This document shows, piece after piece, positions 1-6,127 of a DNA stretch of 6,820 nucleotides. Each line of letters starts with the position of its first letter. Within the stretch, counting starts at the first letter, position 1. The stretch is from CAYFKJ01 sp964401845 (GTDB lineage: Bacteria; Pseudomonadota; Alphaproteobacteria; UBA2966), in NCBI GenBank assembly GCA_964401845.1, contig CAYOAD010000207.1, forward strand, positions 1-6,820, read 5' to 3'. A program made the translations under genes and the position numbers. The notes under the pieces are model-generated. The model was not told where the DNA came from and searched no databases. It saw nothing but the letters and a program-made list of their open reading frames with translations.

Positions 1-1278
1 ATCATCACCTCGGTGATCGGCACCTTCTTCGTCAAGCTGGGCGCCAGCCAGAGCATCATGGGAGCGCTTTACAAGGGCTTTATCGTATCCGCCGTCCTGT
101 CGGCCGTCGCCTTCTGGCCGCTGATCGACAACATGATCGGCATGGATGCGGCGCTCAGCGTCAGCGGGCAAAACTTCACCGGCACGGCGCTTTTCTTCTG
201 CGCCATCGCCGGCCTCGTCGTAACCGGCCTGATTATTTGGGTGACGGAGTATTATACCTCCACCGAGTACCGTCCGGTGCGCGCCATTGCCGAAGCCTCG
301 GTAACGGGCCACGGCACCAACGTCATTCAGGGTCTTGCCATCTCGCTTGAAGCGACAGCGATCCCGGCGCTGATCATCTGCGCCGGCATCATCGTCACGT
401 ACATGCTGGCCGGTCTGTTCGGCATCGCCATCGCCGCCACCGCCATGCTGGCGCTGGCCGGCATGGTCGTGGCGCTCGACGCTTACGGTCCGGTAACGGA
501 CAACGCCGGCGGCATCGCCGAAATGGCTGAGCTCGACGAATCGGTGCGCAAGACCACTGATGCGCTCGACGCCGTCGGCAATACCACCAAGGCCGTCACC
601 AAGGGTTATGCCATCGGCTCCGCCGGTCTTGCCGCCCTGGTGCTGTTCGCCGCCTATACGGAAGACCTGAAGCTGTTCTTCGCGGACGTGCCGGTCGACT
701 TCACGCTGAGCAACCCGTTCGTCGTGGTCGGCCTGTTCGTCGGCGGCATGCTGCCCTTCCTGTTCGGCGCCCTGGCCATGACGGCCGTGGGCCGGGCCGC
801 GGGCTCCGTCGTGCTGGAGGTTCGCCGCCAGTTCAAGGAGATCCCGGGCATCATGGAAGGCACAGGCAAGCCGGAATACGGCCGCGCCGTCGACCTGCTG
901 ACCAAGGCCGCCATCAAGGAAATGATGGTGCCCTCGATGCTTCCGGTGCTGGCGCCGATCGTTGTTTACTTCGTCATCAACGTGATTGCCGATCAGGCCG
1001 CGGCCTTTGCCGCCGTCGGCGCCATGCTGATGGGCGTGATCGTGACCGGCCTGTTCGTCGCCATTTCGATGACGGCGGGCGGCGGCGCCTGGGACAATGC
1101 CAAGAAGTACATCGAAGACGGTAACCACGGCGGGAAGGGCTCGGATGCCCATCATGCCGCGGTGACGGGTGATACTGTCGGTGATCCCTACAAGGATACC
1201 GCCGGCCCCGCCGTCAATCCGATGATCAAGATCACGAACATCGTAGCCTTACTGCTGCTGGCGACGCTGGCGCACTAG
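1..1278 (+). CDS. hppA: Membrane-bound proton-translocating pyrophosphatase, K+-independent type (C-terminal part)
   Basis: Integral membrane enzyme that hydrolyses cytoplasmic PPi to two phosphates and pumps protons across the inner membrane. The reading frame is open from base 1 to the stop at 1276-1278, so the N-terminal part, with the first substrate-binding motifs, lies before the window; 425 codons remain. Recognition rests on the block GPVTDNAGGIAEMAE (about 487-531), which carries conserved Asp and Glu residues, followed by GNTTKAVTKG (577-606), and on the C-terminal acidic motif WDNAKKYIEDG (1090-1122). Several long hydrophobic segments fit the family's multi-span fold. In GNTTKAVTKG the Lys at 589-591 and Thr at 598-600 occupy the two positions that distinguish K+-independent H+-PPases (Lys/Thr) from K+-dependent ones (Ala/Gly), so no potassium requirement is expected. 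The gene ends 69 bp from the convergent bamE and is followed by a strong terminator. Confidence 0.97.
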   Translation: MITSVIGTFFVKLGASQSIMGALYKGFIVSAVLSAVAFWPLIDNMIGMDAALSVSGQNFTGTALFFCAIAGLVVTGLIIWVTEYYTSTEYRPVRAIAEASVTGHGTNVIQGLAISLEATAIPALIICAGIIVTYMLAGLFGIAIAATAMLALAGMVVALDAYGPVTDNAGGIAEMAELDESVRKTTDALDAVGNTTKAVTKGYAIGSAGLAALVLFAAYTEDLKLFFADVPVDFTLSNPFVVVGLFVGGMLPFLFGALAMTAVGRAAGSVVLEVRRQFKEIPGIMEGTGKPEYGRAVDLLTKAAIKEMMVPSMLPVLAPIVVYFVINVIADQAAAFAAVGAMLMGVIVTGLFVAISMTAGGGAWDNAKKYIEDGNHGGKGSDAHHAAVTGDTVGDPYKDTAGPAVNPMIKITNIVALLLLATLAH

Positions 1279-1294
1279 GCGGACAAGGCCTAAG

Positions 1295-1329
1295 AAAAAC
1301 CCGCCTGGTTTTACCGGGCGGGTTTTTTT
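1295..1329. terminator. Bidirectional intrinsic terminator between hppA and bamE
   Basis: A perfect 14-bp inverted repeat (1295-1308 with 1314-1327) with a five-base loop. The GC-rich core CCCGCC/GGCGGG is flanked by five A on the left and seven T on the right (1323-1329). Read on the plus strand it has the U tract needed after hppA. Read on the minus strand the A tract becomes a U tract after bamE. It lies 17 bp past the hppA stop and 18 bp past the bamE stop, so it most likely ends both transcripts. Confidence 0.92.
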
Positions 1330-1346
1330 AGGCCTCGTTGTCGAAT

Positions 1347-1856
1347 TTACTGACCGGGGTTCAGCACGCCGCCGCCCGAAGGGGAATCGCCAGTGAAGCG
1401 TCCGATGTTGCCGAACAGTTGTTCCAGAAGGCCGAGTTCACGGCCCCTCGACGCCGTTTTACGCTCCTCGGGCTCGATGTTTCTGGCGTCCGCCAGGGTG
1501 AAGCGGCGGATGTCCTTGACGACGCCGTTGTCGTCGAAATCGATGGCGACGACCTGCTGATCGAGAATTTTTTCCTCGAAGAAGGCCCGATGCTCTGTTT
1601 TTTTCAAAAGGTAGTACCAGGTGCCGGCCTCGAAAGTCGAAACGTTGGAGGGCGAACCGACGAGACGAACGACCTTACGGCGGTTGTCGATGCCGGTTTT
1701 CAGGCGGTCGATGGTTTCCTGGTCGGGCACGTAGCCGCGGACTTCCACAGTCGGCGTGCAGGCAGCCAGACCGAGGGCGGCGCTCAAGAAGCCGGCGATA
1801 AACCGCTTGCGAAGAGGGGTATCAATGTCAGGCAACGTGTGGCGCACTTTCGTCAA
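1347..1856 (-). CDS. bamE: Outer membrane protein assembly factor BamE (SmpA/OmlA family lipoprotein)
   Basis: Small outer-membrane lipoprotein, the BamE subunit of the BAM complex, which inserts beta-barrel proteins into the outer membrane. The 169-residue product starts with a lipoprotein signal: a basic stretch RKR (17-19), a hydrophobic segment, and lipobox LAAC with the lipidated Cys at residue 33. Residue +2 is Thr rather than Asp, which fits export to the outer membrane. The BamE fold follows at about 41-120 (KTGIDNRRKVVRLVGSPS, then FEAGTWYYLLKKTEHRAFF). The C-terminal tail of about 45 residues is polar and ends Gly-rich. The start is uncertain: no ATG is in frame, and TTG at 1856, GTG at 1847 or TTG at 1835 are all possible without a clear Shine-Dalgarno sequence. 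All three keep the signal peptide. The gene converges with hppA and diverges from the CBP3 gene. Confidence 0.9.
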   Translation of the reverse strand: MTKVRHTLPDIDTPLRKRFIAGFLSAALGLAACTPTVEVRGYVPDQETIDRLKTGIDNRRKVVRLVGSPSNVSTFEAGTWYYLLKKTEHRAFFEEKILDQQVVAIDFDDNGVVKDIRRFTLADARNIEPEERKTASRGRELGLLEQLFGNIGRFTGDSPSGGGVLNPGQ

Positions 1857-1944
1857 AATGGGTAACGGGTCTCGGTACGGAATTCGAAATGAACGGTCGG
1901 AGCGAAATCAATAATTCTGCGCTACTGTGTCGTGGTTGGGCGCA

Positions 1945-1973
1945 GCCGCCACAGTGCGGCGACGCACGGCGGC
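1945..1973. repeat. Stable inverted repeat (11-bp stem, GNRA loop) in the bamE/CBP3 divergent intergenic region
   Basis: GCCGCC (1945-1950) pairs with GGCGGC (1968-1973), and GTGCG (1954-1958) pairs with CGCAC (1963-1967), leaving a three-base bulge (ACA) and a GCGA tetraloop of the GNRA class on the plus strand. A second, weaker inverted repeat (GCATCG 1980-1985 with CGATGC 2004-2009) follows. No T tract comes after, so it is not an intrinsic terminator. It lies about 90 bp before the CBP3 start and could belong to that gene's leader. The role is unknown. The rest of 1857-2063 shows no promoter I would defend and no convincing gene. Confidence 0.6.
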
Positions 1974-2063
1974 ACCATTGCATCGCCCGCGGGGGTCTGT
2001 CAACGATGCGGCCCACTGGCGTGTCCGGATCGCCGCAAACGACTAGAGACCGGAATATCTGAC

Positions 2064-2621
2064 ATGATTCTCAAAAATATATTCGGTGAAAAAAGCGAGG
2101 TCGAAGCCGGGCGGCGGCTGTACGCGACGGCCGTGGCGCAAGCGCGGCAGAAGCCCTTCTATACGCATTTGGGGGTTCCGGACACGCTTGACGGTCGCTT
2201 CGAGTCGATCATCCTGCATGTCTGGCTGATCCTGTGCCGCATGAGGTCGGCCGGCGAACGACAGGCCGAAGCCGATTCTCTGTCCCAGGCCGTGTTCGAT
2301 ACGATGATTACCGACCTGGACCGCAGTTTGCGTGAAATGGGCGTCGGCGACCTCAGGGTGGGGAAACGGGTAAAGGCCATGGCGAAAGCTTTTTACGGAC
2401 GCCTCAAAGCCTACGATGAGGGCATGGCCGCGTCGCAAGAGGCGTTCACCCTGGCGCTGGAGCGGAACCTTTACGGTACCCCGGACGCTGATCCGGCGAA
2501 GGCGCTGGGGGTGGCCGAATACGTTGAGCGGGAAACGGCGAATTTGGCCAGCCAGTCCTGGGATTCCCTGGCTTCGGGCGAGATCGAATTTGGTCCCGTT
2601 TTGGAAGGCGAAAGACGTTGA
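2064..2621 (+). CDS. Ubiquinol-cytochrome c chaperone (CBP3/UQCC1 family)
   Basis: Probable assembly factor for the cytochrome bc1 complex; the mitochondrial relatives CBP3/UQCC1 help make and insert cytochrome b. The 185-residue product carries the family's two best-known blocks: PFYTHLGVPDTLDGRFE (about 31-47) followed by a hydrophobic helix, and DLDRSLREMGVGDLRVGKRVKAMAKAFYGRL with a Tyr shortly after (about 84-117). There is no signal peptide, so it should act in the cytoplasm or at the inner face of the membrane. I chose ATG 2064 because the protein then starts MILKNIFG, as relatives do. The same frame is open upstream to 1932, but the extra 44 residues are Arg- and Cys-rich and look non-coding. 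A weak GGAA (2052-2055) lies eight bases upstream of the ATG. It is the first plus-strand gene of the block and is followed after 73 bp by the DUF177 gene. Confidence 0.9.
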   Translation: MILKNIFGEKSEVEAGRRLYATAVAQARQKPFYTHLGVPDTLDGRFESIILHVWLILCRMRSAGERQAEADSLSQAVFDTMITDLDRSLREMGVGDLRVGKRVKAMAKAFYGRLKAYDEGMAASQEAFTLALERNLYGTPDADPAKALGVAEYVERETANLASQSWDSLASGEIEFGPVLEGERR

Positions 2622-2654
2622 CCCGAGAAGCACTTGGCCCTATTTTGCGCCGCG

Positions 2655-2669
2655 CCCGCCATTGGCGGG
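2655..2669 (+). repeat. Short hairpin upstream of the yceD-like gene
   Basis: CCCGCC (2655-2660) and GGCGGG (2664-2669) form a perfect six-base-pair stem around ATT. The following bases (GGAATAAG) contain no T tract, so it is unlikely to terminate transcription. It lies 15 bases before the Shine-Dalgarno sequence of the DUF177 gene and might be an RNA processing or stability element. This is inference only. Confidence 0.4.
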
Positions 2670-2684
2670 GGAATAAGTCCCGGT

Positions 2685-2690
2685 GGAGGT
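2685..2690 (+). promoter_or_regulatory. Ribosome binding site of the yceD-like gene
   Basis: GGAGGT lies four bases before ATG 2695. It decides the start: an alternative in-frame GTG at 2683 overlaps this Shine-Dalgarno sequence and has none of its own, so the ATG is preferred. Confidence 0.75.
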
Positions 2691-2694
2691 CCCG

Positions 2695-3351
2695 ATGAAA
2701 TCCCATGGGAAGTCCCCAGTAGAAGCGGAATCGTCCGATACGAGCGCCGAAACCGATCGAGAGATCGAATTCAGCCGCATAATCCGGGCCGATCATATCG
2801 GTGAGCTGGGAGATAGTTTCTCCTTTACCGCCGATGAAGAAGAATGTCGTCGGCTGGCTGAGCGCTTCGATCTGCTGTCCCTGAACGGGCTTGAAGCGTC
2901 GGTCGAGGTATCCCTGCTCAGGGTACGCGGCGCTAAGGGAATGAAGGCGGAAGGTGTGCGGGCGCGTGTGAAATTTGTCGCCGATGTGCTACAGTCCTGC
3001 GTGGTCACGCTTGAACCTGTGGCAAACAAGGTGGAACACGGGTTCGAAGTCGACTACCTCCCTGAAGGTGTTGATATGACGGACGCGGAGTTGCTGAGCG
3101 AACTGGATGGGCGAACCGAAGGCGAGATATTTGTCGACGTTGACGAGGTTGATCCGCCGGAGGTAATGCGAGACGGCGAGTTCGATATCGGCGACGCGAT
3201 TGCAGAGAATTTGTCGCTGGCCCTGGATCCCTACCCGCGCGCGCCGGGTATCGAGGCGGTGCCTTACAGGAGTTCAGGCCCTGCGGCAGAGGACGATGAT
3301 GAAGCGGTTTCCCCGTTCGCCGTCCTGGAGAAATTGAAGAACGGCGGTTAA
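2695..3351 (+). CDS. yceD: YceD/DUF177 family protein (23S rRNA accumulation protein)
   Basis: Member of the DUF177/YceD family, whose E. coli member is needed for normal 23S rRNA accumulation and is encoded just before rpmF, as here. The 218-residue product has a charged, probably disordered N-terminus (1-22), then the core with the family's typical blocks: QSCVVTLEPVANKVEHGFEVDYLP (about 100-123, Cys at 102) and the late DGEFDIGDAIAENLSLALDPYPRAPG (about 160-185), which is characteristic of alphaproteobacterial members. The C-terminus ends in FAVLEKLKNGG. The protein is strongly acidic and has no signal peptide or membrane segment. The start at 2695 is set by the GGAGGT just upstream. It is followed after 74 bp by rpmF. 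The family assignment is firm; the molecular role is transferred from E. coli. Confidence 0.9.
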   Translation: MKSHGKSPVEAESSDTSAETDREIEFSRIIRADHIGELGDSFSFTADEEECRRLAERFDLLSLNGLEASVEVSLLRVRGAKGMKAEGVRARVKFVADVLQSCVVTLEPVANKVEHGFEVDYLPEGVDMTDAELLSELDGRTEGEIFVDVDEVDPPEVMRDGEFDIGDAIAENLSLALDPYPRAPGIEAVPYRSSGPAAEDDDEAVSPFAVLEKLKNGG

Positions 3352-3378
3352 TATCCGCGCAAATGACCGAGTACCCGT

Positions 3379-3393
3379 GCGGCGGAACGCCGC
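3379..3393 (+). repeat. Hairpin in the rpmF leader
   Basis: GCGGCG (3379-3384) pairs with CGCCGC (3388-3393) around a three-base GAA loop, 32 bases before the rpmF start codon. There is no T tract after it. Ribosomal protein leaders often carry regulatory structures, but nothing here proves that L32 or another factor binds it. Confidence 0.4.
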
Positions 3394-3425
3394 TGCAAAT
3401 GGGAAAATCAGAGGAACTGGAAGTT

Positions 3426-3608
3426 ATGGCCGTACCTAAGAAGAAGATCTCTACGTCGAAACGAAACATGCGACGAGCTCACGATGCGTTGGCATCCGAA
3501 GCCCATGAAGAATGCACGGAATGCGGCGAGCTGAAGCGCCCCCACCACGTTTGCCCCGAATGCGGCCACTACAACGGCCGTGAGGTCGTCGACTCCACGG
3601 CGGCATAG
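3426..3608 (+). CDS. rpmF: 50S ribosomal protein L32 (bL32), zinc-ribbon form
   Basis: Structural protein of the large ribosomal subunit. The 60-residue product starts with the invariant MAVPKKK(I/T)S and carries a zinc ribbon with Cys at residues 30, 33, 43 and 46 (CTEC and CPEC) inside the typical ELKRPHHVCPECGHYNGREV block. This is the zinc-binding version rather than the Cys-less paralogue used under zinc starvation. Two further ATG codons are in frame upstream (3363 and 3399), but they would add residues not found in L32, so 3426 is taken as the start. A GAGGAA-like sequence (3411-3416) lies upstream. It sits between the yceD-like gene and plsX, as in many proteobacteria. Confidence 0.97.
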   Translation: MAVPKKKISTSKRNMRRAHDALASEAHEECTECGELKRPHHVCPECGHYNGREVVDSTAA

Positions 3609-3616
3609 CCCGGCCC

Positions 3617-3634
3617 TTCCGGAAAGAACCGGAG
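3617..3634 (+). promoter_or_regulatory. Hairpin covering the plsX ribosome binding site
   Basis: TCCGG (3618-3622) pairs with CCGGA (3629-3633) around AAAGAA; an additional T-G pair (3617-3634) can extend the stem. The 3' arm contains GGAG (3631-3634), the only Shine-Dalgarno-like sequence before the plsX TTG. The 5' arm begins nine bases after the rpmF stop codon, so a ribosome finishing rpmF would open it. This is a plausible coupling device, inferred from sequence only. Confidence 0.4.
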
Positions 3635-3644
3635 CGCCTACGTT

Positions 3645-4694
3645 TTGAGTACCGGCTTAACGGTATCGCTGGATGCCATGGGCGGCGATAAAGCGCCCGA
3701 TATGGTCATCAGTGGCATGTCGCTCGCGCGCGAACGGTATCCCGATTTGCGGTTTCTGCTTGTTGGCGACGAAGCCAGGCTGCAGCCGTTGTTGGCGGCG
3801 CATCCCGAATTGAAGGATTGTGTCGAAGTCCGCCATACCGATAAGGCGATCGGTTCGGACGACGCACCCGCCCAGGCCTTGCGGCGCGGGCGGGAAAGCA
3901 GCATGCGCCTGGCCATCAACGCGGTGAAGGACGGCGACGCGCAGGGTGTGGTTTCGGCCGGAAATACCGGCGCGCTGATGGCGATGTCCAAGTATGTGCT
4001 GAAAACCCACACCGGCATCGACCGCCCGGCCATGGTTTCTATCGTGCCGACAAAGAAAGGTGAGAGCGCCATTTTGGACCTCGGCGCCAACGTCGAATGC
4101 GACGCCAACAACTTGGTCCAGTTCGCCATCATGGGGGCGGCATTCGTTCGTATCGAACTGGGCATCGAGCGGCCGAAGGTCGGACTTCTTAATGTCGGGG
4201 TCGAGGACCTGAAGGGCAACGAAGTCGTCAAAGCCGCCGGCCAGATACTCAGAGACAGTGAATTCGCCTTCGAATACTGCGGCTTTGTCGAGGCTGACGC
4301 CATCGGACAGGGCACCGCCGACGTCTTTGTCACTGACGGCTTCACCGGCAATATGGTGCTTAAGGGGATCGAGGGAACGGCCCGGCTTTATACAAGTTTC
4401 CTAAGGGAATCGTTCCGTAGCTCACTCTTTTCCATGTTGGGTTACGTTCTGGCCAAACCCGCACTGGACCGGCTACGCGCACACTTCGATCCGGCCAACT
4501 ACAACGGTGCCATGTTCCTGGGTCTCAACGGCGTGGCGGTCAAAAGCCATGGCGGTACGGAAGCCGCGGGCTTTGCCAACGCCATCGGTGTTACCGTCGA
4601 CATGATCAGGGGTGATTTCGCCGATCGTATTCACGAGGATCTCCTGCATATCGCGCCCCCCAGGGAACCTTCATCGGAAGCGGTCGGCTCTTGA
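3645..4694 (+). CDS. plsX: Phosphate acyltransferase PlsX (acyl-ACP:phosphate)
   Basis: Converts long-chain acyl-ACP and phosphate to acyl-phosphate, the acyl donor used by PlsY to make lysophosphatidic acid; a peripheral, membrane-associated enzyme at the head of phospholipid synthesis. The 349-residue length is normal for the family. Diagnostic blocks are VSLDAMGGDKAP at the N-terminus (7-18), SAGNTGALMA (104-113), LDLGANV (144-150), LLNVGVEDLKGNE (181-193) and DVFVTDGFTGNMVLKGIEG (226-244). The start must be TTG 3645: the frame is closed upstream by a stop at 3606-3608 with no other start codon, and the next ATG falls inside the DAMGGD motif. Its Shine-Dalgarno sequence is weak and lies in a hairpin. 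It follows rpmF by 36 bp and its stop overlaps the fabH start. Confidence 0.97.
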   Translation: MSTGLTVSLDAMGGDKAPDMVISGMSLARERYPDLRFLLVGDEARLQPLLAAHPELKDCVEVRHTDKAIGSDDAPAQALRRGRESSMRLAINAVKDGDAQGVVSAGNTGALMAMSKYVLKTHTGIDRPAMVSIVPTKKGESAILDLGANVECDANNLVQFAIMGAAFVRIELGIERPKVGLLNVGVEDLKGNEVVKAAGQILRDSEFAFEYCGFVEADAIGQGTADVFVTDGFTGNMVLKGIEGTARLYTSFLRESFRSSLFSMLGYVLAKPALDRLRAHFDPANYNGAMFLGLNGVAVKSHGGTEAAGFANAIGVTVDMIRGDFADRIHEDLLHIAPPREPSSEAVGS

Positions 4695-5668
4695 GTATTA
4701 TTCGATCCCATATCGTCGGCTGCGGTTCGTACCTACCGGAGCGCGTGATCACCAACCAGGAAATGACGGAAATCGTCGATACCACCGACGAGTGGATAAT
4801 CGCCCGCACTGGCATTCGCCGCCGCCACGTCGCTGCGGCAGGTGAATATACCTCCGATCTGGCTGTCGAGGCGGCACGTGCGGCGCTGCAGTCGGCCGCC
4901 CTCGAAGCGTCCGATATCGACCTGATTGTGGTCGCCACGGCCACGCCCGACGAAACTTTTCCGGCCACGGCCACCAAAGTGCAGATGAAACTGGGCATGA
5001 CGTCGGGCTTTGCCTTTGATGTTCAGGCCGTTTGTTCGGGCTTCATTTATGCCCTGAATGTCGCTGACAATTTCGTTAAATCCGGACAGGCCCGCCGCGC
5101 CCTCGTCATCGGCGCGGAAACCTTCTCCCGCATCCTTGATTGGGAGGACCGCACCACCTGCGTCCTGTTTGGCGATGGCGCCGGGGCAGTCGTGTTGCAA
5201 GCAGCCGAAGGGACCGGTAGCGCCGCCGATCGGGGCATCCTGACGTCGAAGCTTCATTCCGATGGACGCCACCACGATCTGCTGTACGTGGACGGCGGTC
5301 CGTCGATGACGCAATCGACCGGGTATCTGAGAATGGCCGGCCGGGAAGTCTTCCGCCACGCGGTAACAAATTTGGCGAGCGTCGTCGGAGAAGTCCTTGA
5401 TATTATGGAATTAAAGCCCGATGCAATTGACTGGGTCGTGCCCCATCAGGCGAATAAGCGAATTCTCGACGGTACTGCGAGAAAGTTGAAAATCGATCCG
5501 GAAAAGCTCATCGTCACCGTCGATGTACACGCCAATACCTCCGCCGCGTCCGTGCCGCTGGCCTTGGATACCGCGGTTTCCGACGGCCGCATCAAGTCCG
5601 GAGACCTCCTGCTCATGGAAGCCATGGGCGGCGGATTTACCTGGGGCGCCAGCCTCGTTCGCTGGTAA
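4691..5668 (+). CDS. fabH: Beta-ketoacyl-ACP synthase III (FabH)
   Basis: Catalyses the first condensation of type II fatty acid synthesis, joining acetyl-CoA (or another short acyl-CoA) to malonyl-ACP. The 325-residue length is typical. The catalytic triad is complete: Cys115 in VCSGF, His252 in PHQANKRI and Asn282 in HANTSAAS. Other family marks are GCGSYLPERVITN (10-22), DEWIIARTGIRRR (33-45), GDGAGAVVL (161-169) and the C-terminal GGGFTWGASLVRW. The start is TTG 4691, which overlaps the plsX stop as TTGA, so translation is probably coupled to plsX; no upstream in-frame alternative fits the N-terminal motif better. Unlike E. coli, fabD, fabG and acpP do not follow; ihfA does. Confidence 0.97.
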   Translation: MSIIRSHIVGCGSYLPERVITNQEMTEIVDTTDEWIIARTGIRRRHVAAAGEYTSDLAVEAARAALQSAALEASDIDLIVVATATPDETFPATATKVQMKLGMTSGFAFDVQAVCSGFIYALNVADNFVKSGQARRALVIGAETFSRILDWEDRTTCVLFGDGAGAVVLQAAEGTGSAADRGILTSKLHSDGRHHDLLYVDGGPSMTQSTGYLRMAGREVFRHAVTNLASVVGEVLDIMELKPDAIDWVVPHQANKRILDGTARKLKIDPEKLIVTVDVHANTSAASVPLALDTAVSDGRIKSGDLLLMEAMGGGFTWGASLVRW

Positions 5669-5681
5669 AACCGCCTTTTTT
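5645..5681 (+). terminator. Possible weak intrinsic terminator overlapping the fabH stop
   Basis: CCAGC (5649-5653) pairs with GCTGG (5661-5665), and the outer GGCG (5645-5648) can pair with CGCC (5672-5675) across a six-base bulge. Six T (5676-5681) follow directly. The stem is imperfect and its left arm lies inside the fabH coding sequence, so termination may be partial. Confidence 0.35.
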
Positions 5682-5731
5682 CCCGATCGACGCTAAAATT
5701 TCGGCCATGATCCCGGCTGAACGACGCCGTG

Positions 5732-5744
5732 CATCCCTTTGATA
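5732..5744 (-). promoter_or_regulatory. IHF-like binding site upstream of ihfA
   Basis: Read on the minus strand the bases are TATCAAAGGGATG, which match the IHF consensus WATCARNNNNTTR at eight of nine defined positions (A instead of T at the first T). It abuts the candidate -35 box at 5745-5750. In E. coli, IHF represses its own ihfA gene. A one-mismatch site is not rare, so this is only suggestive. Confidence 0.3.
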
Positions 5745-5773
5745 TTGACGGATTTATTCCCTGGCATTAGGGT
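5745..5773 (+). promoter_or_regulatory. Candidate ihfA promoter
   Basis: TTGACG (5745-5750) and TAGGGT (5768-5773) are separated by 17 bases. The -35 box is good; the -10 box keeps only the T, A and final T of the consensus. Transcription would start near 5780 and give a short leader with the ribosome binding site at 5784-5790. The 128-bp gap after fabH also supports a separate promoter here. Confidence 0.35.
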
Positions 5774-5783
5774 GAGTTCTGTC

Positions 5784-5790
5784 GGGAGGG
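5784..5790 (+). promoter_or_regulatory. Ribosome binding site of ihfA
   Basis: GGGAGGG lies six bases before ATG 5797. It is one of the two clearest Shine-Dalgarno sequences in the window, the other being that of the yceD-like gene, and it fixes the ihfA start. Confidence 0.75.
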
Positions 5791-5796
5791 AACGCG

Positions 5797-6123
5797 ATGT
5801 CCGAAAGAACAGTAACCCGCGCGCAATTGAGCGAAGCGGTCTATCAAGAAGTTGGCCTGTCACGCAACGAATCAGCCGATCTGGTTGAATCCGTTTTGAA
5901 CGAAGTCGCGGGTCATCTGGTTACCGGCGAGACCGTCAAGATTTCCTCATTCGGCAGTTTTTACGTGCGCGAAAAAGGGGAGCGTGTAGGGCGCAATCCC
6001 AAGACCGGGCAGGAAGTTCCGATCCTGCCCCGACGTGTCCTGGTCTTCAGGCCGTCCCATGTTTTGAAGGACAGAATCAACCAGGTTCTGTCCAGACCGT
6101 CCTCGGGAACCGGCACCGCCTGA
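5797..6123 (+). CDS. ihfA: Integration host factor subunit alpha
   Basis: DNA-bending nucleoid protein that acts as a heterodimer with IHF-beta in transcription, replication and recombination. The 108-residue product has the HU/IHF fold throughout: N-terminal helices (TVTRAQLSEAVYQEVGLSRNESADLVESVLNEV), the GSF turn (53-55), the DNA-contacting arm GRNPKTGQEVPILPRRV with the intercalating Pro at 68, and the C-terminal helix PSHVLKDRIN. The PRRV..F(R/K)PS form of the arm exit and the position next to a MerR gene point to the alpha subunit rather than HU or IHF-beta. The C-terminal tail (about 99-108, PSSGTGTA) is flexible. It probably forms a transcription unit with the merR gene, whose ATG lies four bases after its stop. 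Confidence 0.95.
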   Translation: MSERTVTRAQLSEAVYQEVGLSRNESADLVESVLNEVAGHLVTGETVKISSFGSFYVREKGERVGRNPKTGQEVPILPRRVLVFRPSHVLKDRINQVLSRPSSGTGTA

Positions 6124-6127
6124 ACAG

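Noticed and set aside
1338..1865. 175-codon plus-strand open frame opposite bamE
   Set aside because: It is the mirror of the bamE coding strand in GC-rich DNA. Its translation resembles no family, while the minus-strand product has a lipobox and the BamE domain.
1906..1918. IHF-like site in the bamE upstream region (AATCAA followed by TAAT)
   Set aside because: The TTR half fails at two positions, and the match comes mainly from a local AT-rich patch.
1932..2063. N-terminal extension of the CBP3-family protein
   Set aside because: The 44 extra residues are Arg- and Cys-rich and unlike the family. The encoding bases form the intergenic hairpin, and ATG 2064 gives the expected N-terminus.
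3363..3425. Upstream in-frame start for rpmF
   Set aside because: L32 begins MAVPKKK in essentially all bacteria; the added residues have no counterpart and the upstream ATGs have no good ribosome binding site.
4733..5359. 208-codon minus-strand open frame inside fabH
   Set aside because: It lies fully antisense to a FabH with a complete catalytic triad and shows no recognisable domain or ribosome binding site.
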